DNA from: Arenicellales bacterium
GTDB taxonomy: Bacteria; Pseudomonadota; Gammaproteobacteria; BMS3Bbin11
Length of the DNA stretch: 39,951 nucleotides
NCBI GenBank assembly: GCA_029287855.1
Contig: JARFQI010000072.1
Span: forward strand, 1-39,951
Reading direction: 5' to 3'
A program made the translations under genes and the position numbers. Below, in pieces: positions 31,784 through 39,951 of the stretch. Below the pieces are notes generated by a model. That model was not told the origin of the DNA and did not search any database. It saw only the letters and a program-made list of their open reading frames with translations. Each line of letters starts with the position of its first letter. The first letter of the stretch is position 1.

Positions 31784-32617
31784 GTGAGGTTTAGGAATAT
31801 GTCGCTATTCGGAAAAATTAGTTTAATTGCGTGCTTGCTGTCACCTTTACCGGCGATGGCTGAGATAGCTGTGTTAATTCACGGCTACCATAGTAGTGCC
31901 GCAGCATGGGAAAAAAGCGGTGTCTCGTCGATTTTGCAGGAAAATGGCTGGTCCAGGGCGGGTCTGTACACGACAGCCGGACCGGTTGTGCAATTTCTTC
32001 CGGCACCAGAAAGTACAGCTGAAAACCAGGTTTTTGTTATTGATTTGCCCTCTGAAGCACCAATTGCCCTCCAGGCAGGTCTCTTGACTATGGCATTAAA
32101 TGATATTCAATTGCGCTACCCCGACGAGCCGATAACTCTAATAGGTCATTCAGCTGGTGCCATCATAGCCAGGACCGTTCTGGTCAGGGGTACTGCTTCA
32201 GGTGTTGTAAGGCTAATTTCAGTAGCCGGGCCTAACCTGGGAACAGAAAGGACGATACAGGCTCTGAATGCCACCGATGTACCCTGGCCATTTAGTTATG
32301 TCGCTGATTTTTTTGCTGATAGCGACTATCACACCATAAAAAGATCGCGCCATTTACTGGTTGATCTTTTGCCAGCAACACCCGGCACCTATCTTGGATG
32401 GCTCAATGTGCAGCCGCATCCGGATCTGGAATACATTGCTGTCGTACGTGGGCACAACCTGACGATGTCAGGGGACTGGATGGTTCCAGGTATGAGCCAG
32501 GACCTGAACAATGTTGTCGCCCTGTCCGGACGTGCCAGGGTGATCACTGTTCCAGTTGGACATGAACTGTCACCGCTGGATGGTGCAACACTGGCAGGTA
32601 TTTTGAATGAAGATTAA
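31784..32617 (+). CDS. Secreted alpha/beta hydrolase (lipase-like)
   Basis: N-terminal signal peptide (ISLIACLLSPLPAMAE), LIHGYHSSA, nucleophile elbow GHSAGA. Confidence 0.75.
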   Translation: MRFRNMSLFGKISLIACLLSPLPAMAEIAVLIHGYHSSAAAWEKSGVSSILQENGWSRAGLYTTAGPVVQFLPAPESTAENQVFVIDLPSEAPIALQAGLLTMALNDIQLRYPDEPITLIGHSAGAIIARTVLVRGTASGVVRLISVAGPNLGTERTIQALNATDVPWPFSYVADFFADSDYHTIKRSRHLLVDLLPATPGTYLGWLNVQPHPDLEYIAVVRGHNLTMSGDWMVPGMSQDLNNVVALSGRARVITVPVGHELSPLDGATLAGILNED

Positions 32618-32619
32618 AA

Positions 32620-32967
32620 GTGCCTGTGGATACTGAGCAGTTCAAAGCATTACTGCTTCAACAACAGAAAAGTCTGATGGACGTGTTGGAAAGTGGAAAG
32701 AGTGCTGCTGGTATCGTAAAACTGGATCAGACCAGTGTCGGACGATTGTCACGCATGGATGCCATGCAGTCTCAAGCCATGTTGCAGGAAGCATCAAAAC
32801 GGCGACAACAATCCTTGCGTGATATCAGCAAGGCATTAGCAAGAATCGACTCCGGTGATTATGGTTTTTGTGAAGAATGCGGTGAACAAATTGCCAAGAA
32901 GCGCCTGCAGATAAATCCTGCTTCGCGTTACTGTATAGAATGCAGCAGTAACTTAGAGACAGCATAA
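32620..32967 (+). CDS. TraR/DksA-family zinc-finger protein
   Basis: GDYGFCEECGEQIAKKRLQINPASRYCIECS; GTG start 2 nt after the hydrolase stop. Confidence 0.85.
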   Translation: MPVDTEQFKALLLQQQKSLMDVLESGKSAAGIVKLDQTSVGRLSRMDAMQSQAMLQEASKRRQQSLRDISKALARIDSGDYGFCEECGEQIAKKRLQINPASRYCIECSSNLETA

Positions 32968-33015
32968 GCGAGCATTTTCTTTGTGATTATTTATTGATTC
33001 TGCTGAGAATGATGA

Positions 33016-33567
33016 TCAGCCATTTTTCTTAATTATATTCGTTGCAAAGCCATCCAGGCTTAGCTGGTTTTTATCTTCCCAGTATTTCCTGATCCCCTGC
33101 TCGCCTTTTTTTATTGCCCAGCTGTTTAACTGATCACGATCATCAATATATTCAAATAAAGGAACCCCTGTTCCGCATGATGTCTGGACCAGATCAACTT
33201 CGATATCGAATATCTGGCGGCAACCCGGCAGGGGTTTGAATAATGAATGAAGTCTTTCCCATTCTGAATCTTCGCGGGAGACTTCTCTGGCCTTGCCATA
33301 AAGGCGAAGTATCATCGGTGTGCCGGAGAAGGAGCAGAACATGATGGTTATCCGGTTCGCCTGCTGTAAGTGTGCCGAGGTCTCATTGCCACTACCAGTA
33401 AGGTTCAGCCAGATAACGCGCTTTTCATTTAGAACACGCAACGAATCCATGCCTTTTGGAGAGATATTTACCCTGCCCTGCTGTGCAGCAGTAGCTACGA
33501 AAAATATTTTCTGCTGTTCGATAAATGTGGAGAGCTTATCGGTGATTTCAGGGTGGATTTTTGACAT
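33016..33567 (-). CDS. Pyridoxamine 5'-phosphate oxidase family protein
   Basis: FFVATAAQQGRVNISPKGMDSLRVL...VIWLNLTGSGNETSAHL. Confidence 0.75.
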   Translation of the reverse strand: MSKIHPEITDKLSTFIEQQKIFFVATAAQQGRVNISPKGMDSLRVLNEKRVIWLNLTGSGNETSAHLQQANRITIMFCSFSGTPMILRLYGKAREVSREDSEWERLHSLFKPLPGCRQIFDIEVDLVQTSCGTGVPLFEYIDDRDQLNSWAIKKGEQGIRKYWEDKNQLSLDGFATNIIKKNG

Positions 33568-33579
33568 GTGAAAATGGAT

Positions 33580-34356
33580 TCAGGATTTTTGCCAGACTCT
33601 GACAGTTAGTGGCCATGCAACAGCTCTCTTTGTCTTTATATTACCCCAGCTCTGTCGCAGTTCATGATAGATAAGATCTACAGGATTTTGATTGTTACGG
33701 GTAATATAGGCATTGACGGCAGACCATGTTGATAAATATGAAATCAGTTGCTCTAGCGTCCATTCTGCAGACATATGAAATCTGGGTACGCTTAACTCCA
33801 CAAATGGAAAATTTACAGATTTGTAGCCATTTTCAACTATTTTCCGTTCTGCAGGCCAGTATTGATTGAGTATAGAGCCGTATAAATGATTGATGTGCAT
33901 GTCTATGTCGGGGCGTACCGTGAGTAAATTATAGGACCACACTGCAAGAATGCCGCGTGTTTTTAGAATGCGTGCAATCTCTGTAGTAAAAGCTGGAATA
34001 TCAAACCAGTGCAGGGCCTGAGCCACAGTGATCAGGTCAATGGATTTACTTTGTATAGCAGATTTATCTGCTGTAGCGGCATAGTAACGAATATTATCCC
34101 GTTTTTGTGCGCTTTTAATTTGTGACTCGCTGGCATCCGTAGCAATGACACTTTGGAAATACTTAGCCAGCCGTATAGCGGATTGACCGGAACCCGTCGC
34201 GCAGTCCCATGCTTGTTGAGGATGACTTATTGAGGCCAAATAGGAAAAAAGAGATTCCGGGTAGCCAGGGCGGTGTTTAGAGTATGACCTGGAATCATGT
34301 GAAAAGAGATCTTTAAAAATTGGGTTGCTAGCGCATGTATTCTGGGGTGTATTCAT
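33580..34356 (-). CDS. Class I SAM-dependent methyltransferase
   Basis: AWDCATGSGQSAIRLA, DLITVAQALHWFD. Start set at MNTPQNTC (the ORF track extends to 34419). Confidence 0.8.
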   Translation of the reverse strand: MNTPQNTCASNPIFKDLFSHDSRSYSKHRPGYPESLFSYLASISHPQQAWDCATGSGQSAIRLAKYFQSVIATDASESQIKSAQKRDNIRYYAATADKSAIQSKSIDLITVAQALHWFDIPAFTTEIARILKTRGILAVWSYNLLTVRPDIDMHINHLYGSILNQYWPAERKIVENGYKSVNFPFVELSVPRFHMSAEWTLEQLISYLSTWSAVNAYITRNNQNPVDLIYHELRQSWGNIKTKRAVAWPLTVRVWQKS

Positions 34357-35428
34357 TGATCTGACCTGTGGCCAAGTATGGCTGTGTGACCAAGTTAAAA
34401 TAGTCAGCACCTCTTTCAAACCAGCGAGTCCATGCTTCCTTCCAGTCTTGAGGCATCTCCTCGGGAATCCAGAATGCTTCAGGGATGGCCTCGGTGGGAG
34501 TAGGTTTGTCTACCAGTTTGATCTCTGCAGTGACCACACCTTCTGTTCGATTATCAGATATACGGGCTAACACGGTTCCATCGGCATCTACAATCATGGT
34601 TTCACCTAGATAGCTGGAGTGATAAGGAACATCAGGAAGTTCAGGGCTGAAAAAACCTTCAAAATTTCCAACATGGGAGGCATGAATAACTGGTACACCA
34701 AGCATTCTTGCCACTTTCTGTGGTGCATTCTGTAACATCTTAAGATTATCTGACCATCGTGGGCTATCGGGGTCAGCATCATCGGGCAAAGTCCACCAGC
34801 AGGAACCACTCACTACCATATTCACCTTGTTAAATAATCGTCTTGCGGTCTGTGATCGAATTAGCTCCCAGCATAGTACTGAACCCACTGGACCGATTGG
34901 TGTTGATAGGACTCCGTCATCATTACCCCCCTGGTAATAACAGTTTTCCCAGTAGGTCGGCATATCCTTGTCGTGTTGAAACATGGTTCCATCTGGAAAG
35001 ACCAGGACAAAGGTATTAAAGACCTGTTGTGACCTTGCAGCGAGAAACGAACCACCGATGACGACGTTGTTTTTATACGCGAGTTTTTTCAGTAACTGAA
35101 GAGGTGGGCCATCAAGGGGCTGTATAGCTTTCAACATACTATCATGGAAGGCAACTGCAGAGGTGAACATTTCGGGTAAGATAATCCATTCGGCACCCTG
35201 CTGAATTGCTTTGAGAATGAGTTGTTCTGCCTGATTCATGTTTGAAAACACATCACCCAGCGTTGGTAGCATCTGGATAGCGGCGACTTTTAATTGAACA
35301 GGGTGTCTGTTGCCAGGTAGCTGCTGTTGAGCCTGCACCGTTTGCCCGAATACCCCTGCACTCCCTGCCATCAGGCCGCTTGCCAACAACCTGTTGAACT
35401 GTCTCCTGGTGATAGAAGAAGCAGACAT
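34328..35428 (-). CDS. Carbon-nitrogen hydrolase (nitrilase superfamily) with Tat-type signal
   Basis: Tat-like N-terminus SITRRQFNRLLASGL; ILPEMFTSA (Glu), HDKDMPTY (Lys), VLCWELIR (Cys). Start set at MSASS. Confidence 0.82.
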   Translation of the reverse strand: MSASSITRRQFNRLLASGLMAGSAGVFGQTVQAQQQLPGNRHPVQLKVAAIQMLPTLGDVFSNMNQAEQLILKAIQQGAEWIILPEMFTSAVAFHDSMLKAIQPLDGPPLQLLKKLAYKNNVVIGGSFLAARSQQVFNTFVLVFPDGTMFQHDKDMPTYWENCYYQGGNDDGVLSTPIGPVGSVLCWELIRSQTARRLFNKVNMVVSGSCWWTLPDDADPDSPRWSDNLKMLQNAPQKVARMLGVPVIHASHVGNFEGFFSPELPDVPYHSSYLGETMIVDADGTVLARISDNRTEGVVTAEIKLVDKPTPTEAIPEAFWIPEEMPQDWKEAWTRWFERGADYFNLVTQPYLATGQINEYTPEYMR

Positions 35429-35585
35429 AAAGTAATTCTCCTGCAAAATACTACAGCATAATTGTATATATGTGAGCTGACAGCATAGATGTCAGTTGCA
35501 GCAATGACAAGCTTTACTAGTAATAATAAGTATTTATGGAGTAGTAATATTGATCTATTAAAAACAGACTGCAGTCATTTAAAGA

Positions 35586-35612
35586 ATAAAAAACCCCGCC
35601 ATAATGCGGGGT
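35586..35612 (-). terminator. Rho-independent terminator of the nap operon
   Basis: On the minus strand ACCCCGC-ATTATG-GCGGGGT followed by a T-tract: 7-bp GC-rich stem just past napC. Confidence 0.9.
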
Positions 35613-35638
35613 ACTTATTACTCGAGAATAGAGAAATC

Positions 35639-36199
35639 TCAGTGTTTCAGCAGTACCGCACTGGCGTCATCTTCAAACATATCTGGCAATTCATGGGCGA
35701 CACCTTTGTGGCAATCAATGCAGGTTTCACCGTTGGCAAAGCCCTTAACATGGTTGTCTACAGCGCGGCGGCCCTGTGATGGATAATCCATGTCGTCATA
35801 GTTGTGGCAGTTGCGACACTCACGCGAATCATTCTCCTTCATGCGGACCCACTCATGACGCGCCAGTTCGAGGCGCTTGGCTTCGAATTTTTCACGTGTA
35901 TCAATGGTACCCAGCGCCTTGTGATAAAGTTCATTAGAGGCCTGGATTTTACGCCTGATCTTGTAAATCCACTCCCTTGGTACATGGCAATCCGGGCATG
36001 TTGCACGGACCCCCGTCCGGTTTGCATAGTGAATAGTATCCTTGTATTCAACATAGACGTTATCGCGCATTTCGTGGCAGGAAATACAAAATTGTTCTGT
36101 ATTGGTTAATTCCAGGGTCCAGTTAAAAGCACCCCAGAATATGACGCCGATGATAAAACCAATGATCAGCACCGAAAGTGAAATTTTCTTTTTAGACAT
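35639..36199 (-). CDS. napC: Cytochrome c-type protein NapC (tetraheme quinol dehydrogenase)
   Basis: N-terminal TM and four CxxCH motifs (CISCH, CPDCH, CRNCH, CIDCH). Confidence 0.93.
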   Translation of the reverse strand: MSKKKISLSVLIIGFIIGVIFWGAFNWTLELTNTEQFCISCHEMRDNVYVEYKDTIHYANRTGVRATCPDCHVPREWIYKIRRKIQASNELYHKALGTIDTREKFEAKRLELARHEWVRMKENDSRECRNCHNYDDMDYPSQGRRAVDNHVKGFANGETCIDCHKGVAHELPDMFEDDASAVLLKH

Positions 36200-36241
36200 G
36201 CTGTCTCTCCCAATAATTTAGCTGCAGGAATTGCTTAATGA

Positions 36242-36688
36242 TCAATGACGCATCGCTTCCACTGGCTCGAAATCATTGGCGATCAATTCTTTAGCCTTGA
36301 CTTGCGGTACATGACACTGGCTGCAGAAATAGCGGCGTGGGGCTACGTTTGACATAATAGCTCCATCGCGGCTTTCGAAGTGTGTCTGGCTAATCTTGGT
36401 AGCACCACGAGCCTTGTAGTTGGTCCAGCTGTGGCAACTCAGGCACTTGTTATGTTTGATCGTGACACGGTAGCCATCAATCTTATGCGGTATAAGGGGC
36501 GGCTGCTGAAGATAGTCCCGCGCGATCGGTGCTTCATCCTTCTGGTACTGTTTAAGCGTCGGTGCGACAGAATTTTCTTCAAGTGAAAGATCTCCTCGCA
36601 ATGATTGTACATGCTCAGCGAAGGCATAAGGGTTGAGCCCGAACATCCCGGCAGTAATTACCATACTCATTAAAAATATTTTCTTCAT
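36242..36688 (-). CDS. napB: Periplasmic nitrate reductase diheme cytochrome subunit NapB
   Basis: Signal peptide and two CxxCH motifs (CLSCH, CSQCH); PPLIPHKIDGY. Confidence 0.93.
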   Translation of the reverse strand: MKKIFLMSMVITAGMFGLNPYAFAEHVQSLRGDLSLEENSVAPTLKQYQKDEAPIARDYLQQPPLIPHKIDGYRVTIKHNKCLSCHSWTNYKARGATKISQTHFESRDGAIMSNVAPRRYFCSQCHVPQVKAKELIANDFEPVEAMRH

Positions 36689-37587
36689 GACAGAACCTCA
36701 TGCTTGTTGGCGACACTCGTGGTTTTGGTATTGTTAAATCTAAAATCAAATTGAAAAACGTTTTCTGAGCAGACGTCGATACAACGGCCGCAGTTAGTAC
36801 ATTGACTGAACAGGATTACTGGCCCTGTTCCTGTTGGTATTTCCTTTAAAGCTGGTTTAATGACCTGATGCTCAGGACATACGACAAAGCAGTCCATGCA
36901 GTCGTTGCAATTTTCGCGGTGGGCCGCTGACACACGTAACAGGCTGGTATGTCCGAGCAGACTGTAGAAGGCGCCAACCGGGCAAAGGCTGCCGCACCAC
37001 GCGCGTTTACTAACAAGAAGGTCGAGTAAAAATATTGCCAGAACAATTCCCCACGCCATCCCCATGCCAAAGATGAGTCCGCGAAACACCATAGATACCG
37101 GGTTCACCAGTTCCCAGGCGATTGTTCCGCTCATCAAGGCCAGCAGCAAGGTGACACCAAGCAGCCAGAAACGCGAATTTTTTGAAAACGTTGCACCACC
37201 TTTCAAACTTAACTTATTTCTCAACCAGGCGGCCGCATCGGTAATGATGTTGATCGGGCAAAGCCATGAACAGTAGGTTCTGCCGCCAACCAATAAATAG
37301 AATACAGTGATAATTACGGCACCGGTAATTGCAGTCTGGATGGGCCTTTGTCCGGCCAGAACTGATTGAATGAGGACATAGGGGTCTGTTAGAGGCAGGA
37401 CATCAAGCGTCAGGCTGGAAGCTAGATTCCCTTTGATGATCCATATACCGGCCAATGGACCCAGCAGGAACAGGCCTAAAATGCCAAGCTGAGAAATTCT
37501 TCTCAAAATCAGCCATTTATGTGCTGCTATCCAACCCTTGGCAGCAATGGCGTCAGTGCCGGGTTGTACGGCTTTAGAATTAGCCAT
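36685..37587 (-). CDS. napH: Quinol dehydrogenase ferredoxin subunit NapH
   Basis: Multi-TM; CSWLCPINIITD, CGSLCPVGAFYSL; two C-terminal 4Fe-4S motifs. Confidence 0.93.
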   Translation of the reverse strand: MANSKAVQPGTDAIAAKGWIAAHKWLILRRISQLGILGLFLLGPLAGIWIIKGNLASSLTLDVLPLTDPYVLIQSVLAGQRPIQTAITGAVIITVFYLLVGGRTYCSWLCPINIITDAAAWLRNKLSLKGGATFSKNSRFWLLGVTLLLALMSGTIAWELVNPVSMVFRGLIFGMGMAWGIVLAIFLLDLLVSKRAWCGSLCPVGAFYSLLGHTSLLRVSAAHRENCNDCMDCFVVCPEHQVIKPALKEIPTGTGPVILFSQCTNCGRCIDVCSENVFQFDFRFNNTKTTSVANKHEVLS

Positions 37588-38435
37588 TACATACCCTCCT
37601 TAAGGCCGTTAAGGGTATCGAGCGGATTATCCGAAAACGGTACATCATTACCTTCGCCAGGAATTAGACCTTCTCCTTCGTAGTCGTAACGACTTCCTGA
37701 AGGCAGGTTGTATTCATGCTTATCTTCGGTATCAATCAAAGAACCGCCAGCCTTCTCTTTTTCTTCCCAGCCGAGACGATAGTGCCCCTGCATTTGTCCT
37801 TTTGCGAGACTCAGAGGCATAACCTTGATCGCTGCCTGTTCGAGAATACAGGCCTGCTCACATTTTCCGCATCCGGTGCATGCATCAGAGTGTACGATCG
37901 GAATGAACAGGGCATGTTTGCCGCTGCGAGCGTTATGTCGATAATCCAGGTCAATGGCCTTGCCACGGATCGGGCAGATATTAAAGCAGACCTCACAGCG
38001 AAGCCCCTGGAAAGCGATACAGGCTTCCTGGTCAATAACAACGGCGAGACCCATGCGAGCATCGTCAATTTTTTCCAGACCGTGGTCAAGCGCTCCGGTA
38101 GGGCAGGCTTTGATGCAAGGTATGTCCTGACACATTTCGCAAGGAATATTGCGTGCTGTGAAATAGGGTGTGCCGAGAGCCACATCATCACCCGCTGCAG
38201 CCAGGCTTAGTGTCTCATACGGACAGTCTATGACACATAAACCGCAACGAATGCAGGCGCCAAGAAAACTATCCTCGTCAATAGCTCCTGGCGGTCGTAT
38301 GGCATCAGCGGGCAAGGCTCGAGACTGACGGGTATAGAAGCCCATCATCAACGCAGCCACACCGACACCCGCTGCTGTCCTGGCGGTTTCGGTGAGGAAC
38401 TTTCTGCGTTTACCGGAGAACTTCATTGTTGACAT
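37587..38435 (-). CDS. napG: Ferredoxin-type protein NapG
   Basis: Tat-like RRKFL; multiple CxxCxxCxxxC clusters (CIRCGLCVIDCP, CEMCQDIPCIKACP, CEVCFNICP, CTGCGKCEQAC). Confidence 0.93.
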   Translation of the reverse strand: MSTMKFSGKRRKFLTETARTAAGVGVAALMMGFYTRQSRALPADAIRPPGAIDEDSFLGACIRCGLCVIDCPYETLSLAAAGDDVALGTPYFTARNIPCEMCQDIPCIKACPTGALDHGLEKIDDARMGLAVVIDQEACIAFQGLRCEVCFNICPIRGKAIDLDYRHNARSGKHALFIPIVHSDACTGCGKCEQACILEQAAIKVMPLSLAKGQMQGHYRLGWEEKEKAGGSLIDTEDKHEYNLPSGSRYDYEGEGLIPGEGNDVPFSDNPLDTLNGLKEGM

Positions 38436-38476
38436 CTCACCAGAGTAGACATTGCCCGATTTCGCTTAGCCTGCAG

Positions 38477-39951
38477 TTACACGCTAACTATTTTGACAGC
38501 ACACTTCTTGAAATCCGTTTCCTTGGAAAGCGGATCAGTAGCGTCAAGCGTCAGTTTGTTAATCAGGCGGCTGGCATCGAACCATGGAACATAAATCAGC
38601 CCCACAGGCACTTTGTTACGTCCGCGCGTTTCAATGCGTGCGCTAATTTCACCTCGACGGCTAACTGCCTTCACTTCCATGCCACGCTTAAGACCACGCT
38701 TCTTTGCATCTTCAGGATGCATAAAGATGACAGCATCCGGGAAAGCGCGGTACAGCTCAGGTACACGTCTGGTCATTGAACCGGAGTGCCAGTGTTCAAG
38801 TACGCGTCCTGTACACAGCCACAGATCGTATTCTTTGTCCGGGCTTTCTGCAGGTGGTTCGTAAGGTGCTGTAATGATGTTGGCGCGGCCATCCGGTTTA
38901 CCATAGAATTTCACGCCCTCACCGGCTTTGACATAGGGGTCATAGCCTTCGCGATAACGCCACAGTGTTTCCTTGCCATTAATGACAGGCCAGCGCAGAC
39001 CGCGTGCATTGTGATACGACTCGTATTCCGCCAGTTCGTGTCCGACCTTTGGACCTTCATGCTGGAAACGGCGATATTCTTCAAACAGCCCTTTCTGCAG
39101 GTAGTATCCGAAGTATTCCATTTCATCGTTGTCGTAAACATTGTCACGGTTATCTGTGACCTGCTGTTTGGGAAATTTGTCGACCTGGCCATTGGCGTAG
39201 AGCACGTCGTACAGAGTCTTGCCACGATACTCCGGCATACTGTTGATCAGTTCTTCCGGCCAGACGTCTTCAACCTTGAAATACTTGGAAAATTCGACCA
39301 CTTGCCAGACATCAGAGCGTGCTTCACCTGGTGCCTTGATCTGTTGACGCCAGAACTGGGTACGCCGCTCGGCGTTACCGTAGGCGCCTTCTTTTTCAAT
39401 CCACATGGCGGTCGGCAGGATCAGGTCAGCAGCCTGTGCAGAGACCGTCGGGTAGGGATCAGAAACAACGACAAACGCTTCAGGGTTGCGCCAGCCAGGA
39501 TAGGTCTCTTCATTCATATTCGGCGCAGCCTGCATATTGTTATTACACTGCACCCAGTAGCAATTCAGCTTGCCGTCTTTCAGCATGCGGCTTTGTAACA
39601 CCGCGTGATAGCCTTTCTTGCCAGGTATTGTGCCTTCAGGTAGTTTCCAGATCTTCTCAGCCAGGTCACGATGAGGTTTTTTCATGATCACATAATCAGC
39701 TGGCAGGCGGTGGGCAAAGGTGCCGACCTCACGTGCTGTACCACAGGCGGATGGCTGGCCTGTCAGAGAGAACGGGCTATTGCCAGGCTCAGAGATTTTG
39801 CCCATCAGCAGGTGGACATTGTACATCAGGCCATTTACCCAGACGCCACGTGTGTGCTGGTTGAAGCCCATGGTCCAGAAGGATGAAACCTTAATGTTCG
39901 GATCGGCATAAAGCTTGGCCAGTCGTTCAAGCTGTTCAGCTGCTGTCTCTT
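38477..39951 (-). CDS. napA: Periplasmic nitrate reductase catalytic subunit NapA (partial; 5' end beyond window)
   Basis: [56 protein letters not shown]...; the reading frame continues upstream of 39871 to the window edge (…[32 protein letters not shown]). Confidence 0.95.
   Translation of the reverse strand, partial: ETAAEQLERLAKLYADPNIKVSSFWTMGFNQHTRGVWVNGLMYNVHLLMGKISEPGNSPFSLTGQPSACGTAREVGTFAHRLPADYVIMKKPHRDLAEKIWKLPEGTIPGKKGYHAVLQSRMLKDGKLNCYWVQCNNNMQAAPNMNEETYPGWRNPEAFVVVSDPYPTVSAQAADLILPTAMWIEKEGAYGNAERRTQFWRQQIKAPGEARSDVWQVVEFSKYFKVEDVWPEELINSMPEYRGKTLYDVLYANGQVDKFPKQQVTDNRDNVYDNDEMEYFGYYLQKGLFEEYRRFQHEGPKVGHELAEYESYHNARGLRWPVINGKETLWRYREGYDPYVKAGEGVKFYGKPDGRANIITAPYEPPAESPDKEYDLWLCTGRVLEHWHSGSMTRRVPELYRAFPDAVIFMHPEDAKKRGLKRGMEVKAVSRRGEISARIETRGRNKVPVGLIYVPWFDASRLINKLTLDATDPLSKETDFKKCAVKIVSV

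Noticed and set aside
38786-39598. 270-aa plus-strand ORF
   Set aside because: Entirely antisense to napA, whose motifs are unambiguous; a shadow ORF.
35639-39951. nap cluster as novel respiratory system
   Set aside because: Gene set and order (A-G-H-B-C) fit known periplasmic nitrate reductase operons.

Overview
This looks like a gammaproteobacterial chromosomal window, judging from gene content and order, that spans a probable replication-origin region. Dense housekeeping genes fill it. From left to right: (i) 1-480, a gene-free stretch with a heptamer tandem array, a REP/BIME-like double hairpin and a multi-hairpin element. (ii) prmB-like methyltransferase, an RCK-type K+ channel with a small 4-TM partner, two orphan small membrane proteins and a nucleotidyltransferase-like protein. 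(iii) hemL-thiE-thiD. (iv) transglutaminase/DUF58/MoxR cluster. (v) mlaA, pip, apaH. (vi) gyrB-dnaN-dnaA on the minus strand diverging from rpmH-rnpA-yidD-yidC-mnmE on the plus strand. (vii) an RIO/Kdo-kinase-like protein, waaF, a zf-CHCC protein, ilvE and glnE. (viii) alpha/beta hydrolase, TraR/DksA protein, PNPOx-like protein, SAM methyltransferase and a Tat-type nitrilase. (ix) a periplasmic nitrate reductase operon (napA partial, G, H, B, C) ending in a strong terminator. The points most worth following up are: a perfect palindromic parS-type site 6 bp past the dnaN stop, in a dnaN-gyrB gap where recF would normally lie; a compact dnaA-rpmH gap with two perfect inverted repeats but only one consensus DnaA box; the repeat complex at 1-480; and a sORF translationally overlapping the nucleotidyltransferase gene. 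I saw no transposase, CRISPR array or rRNA/tRNA gene. No clearly new multi-gene system is demonstrable from sequence alone.
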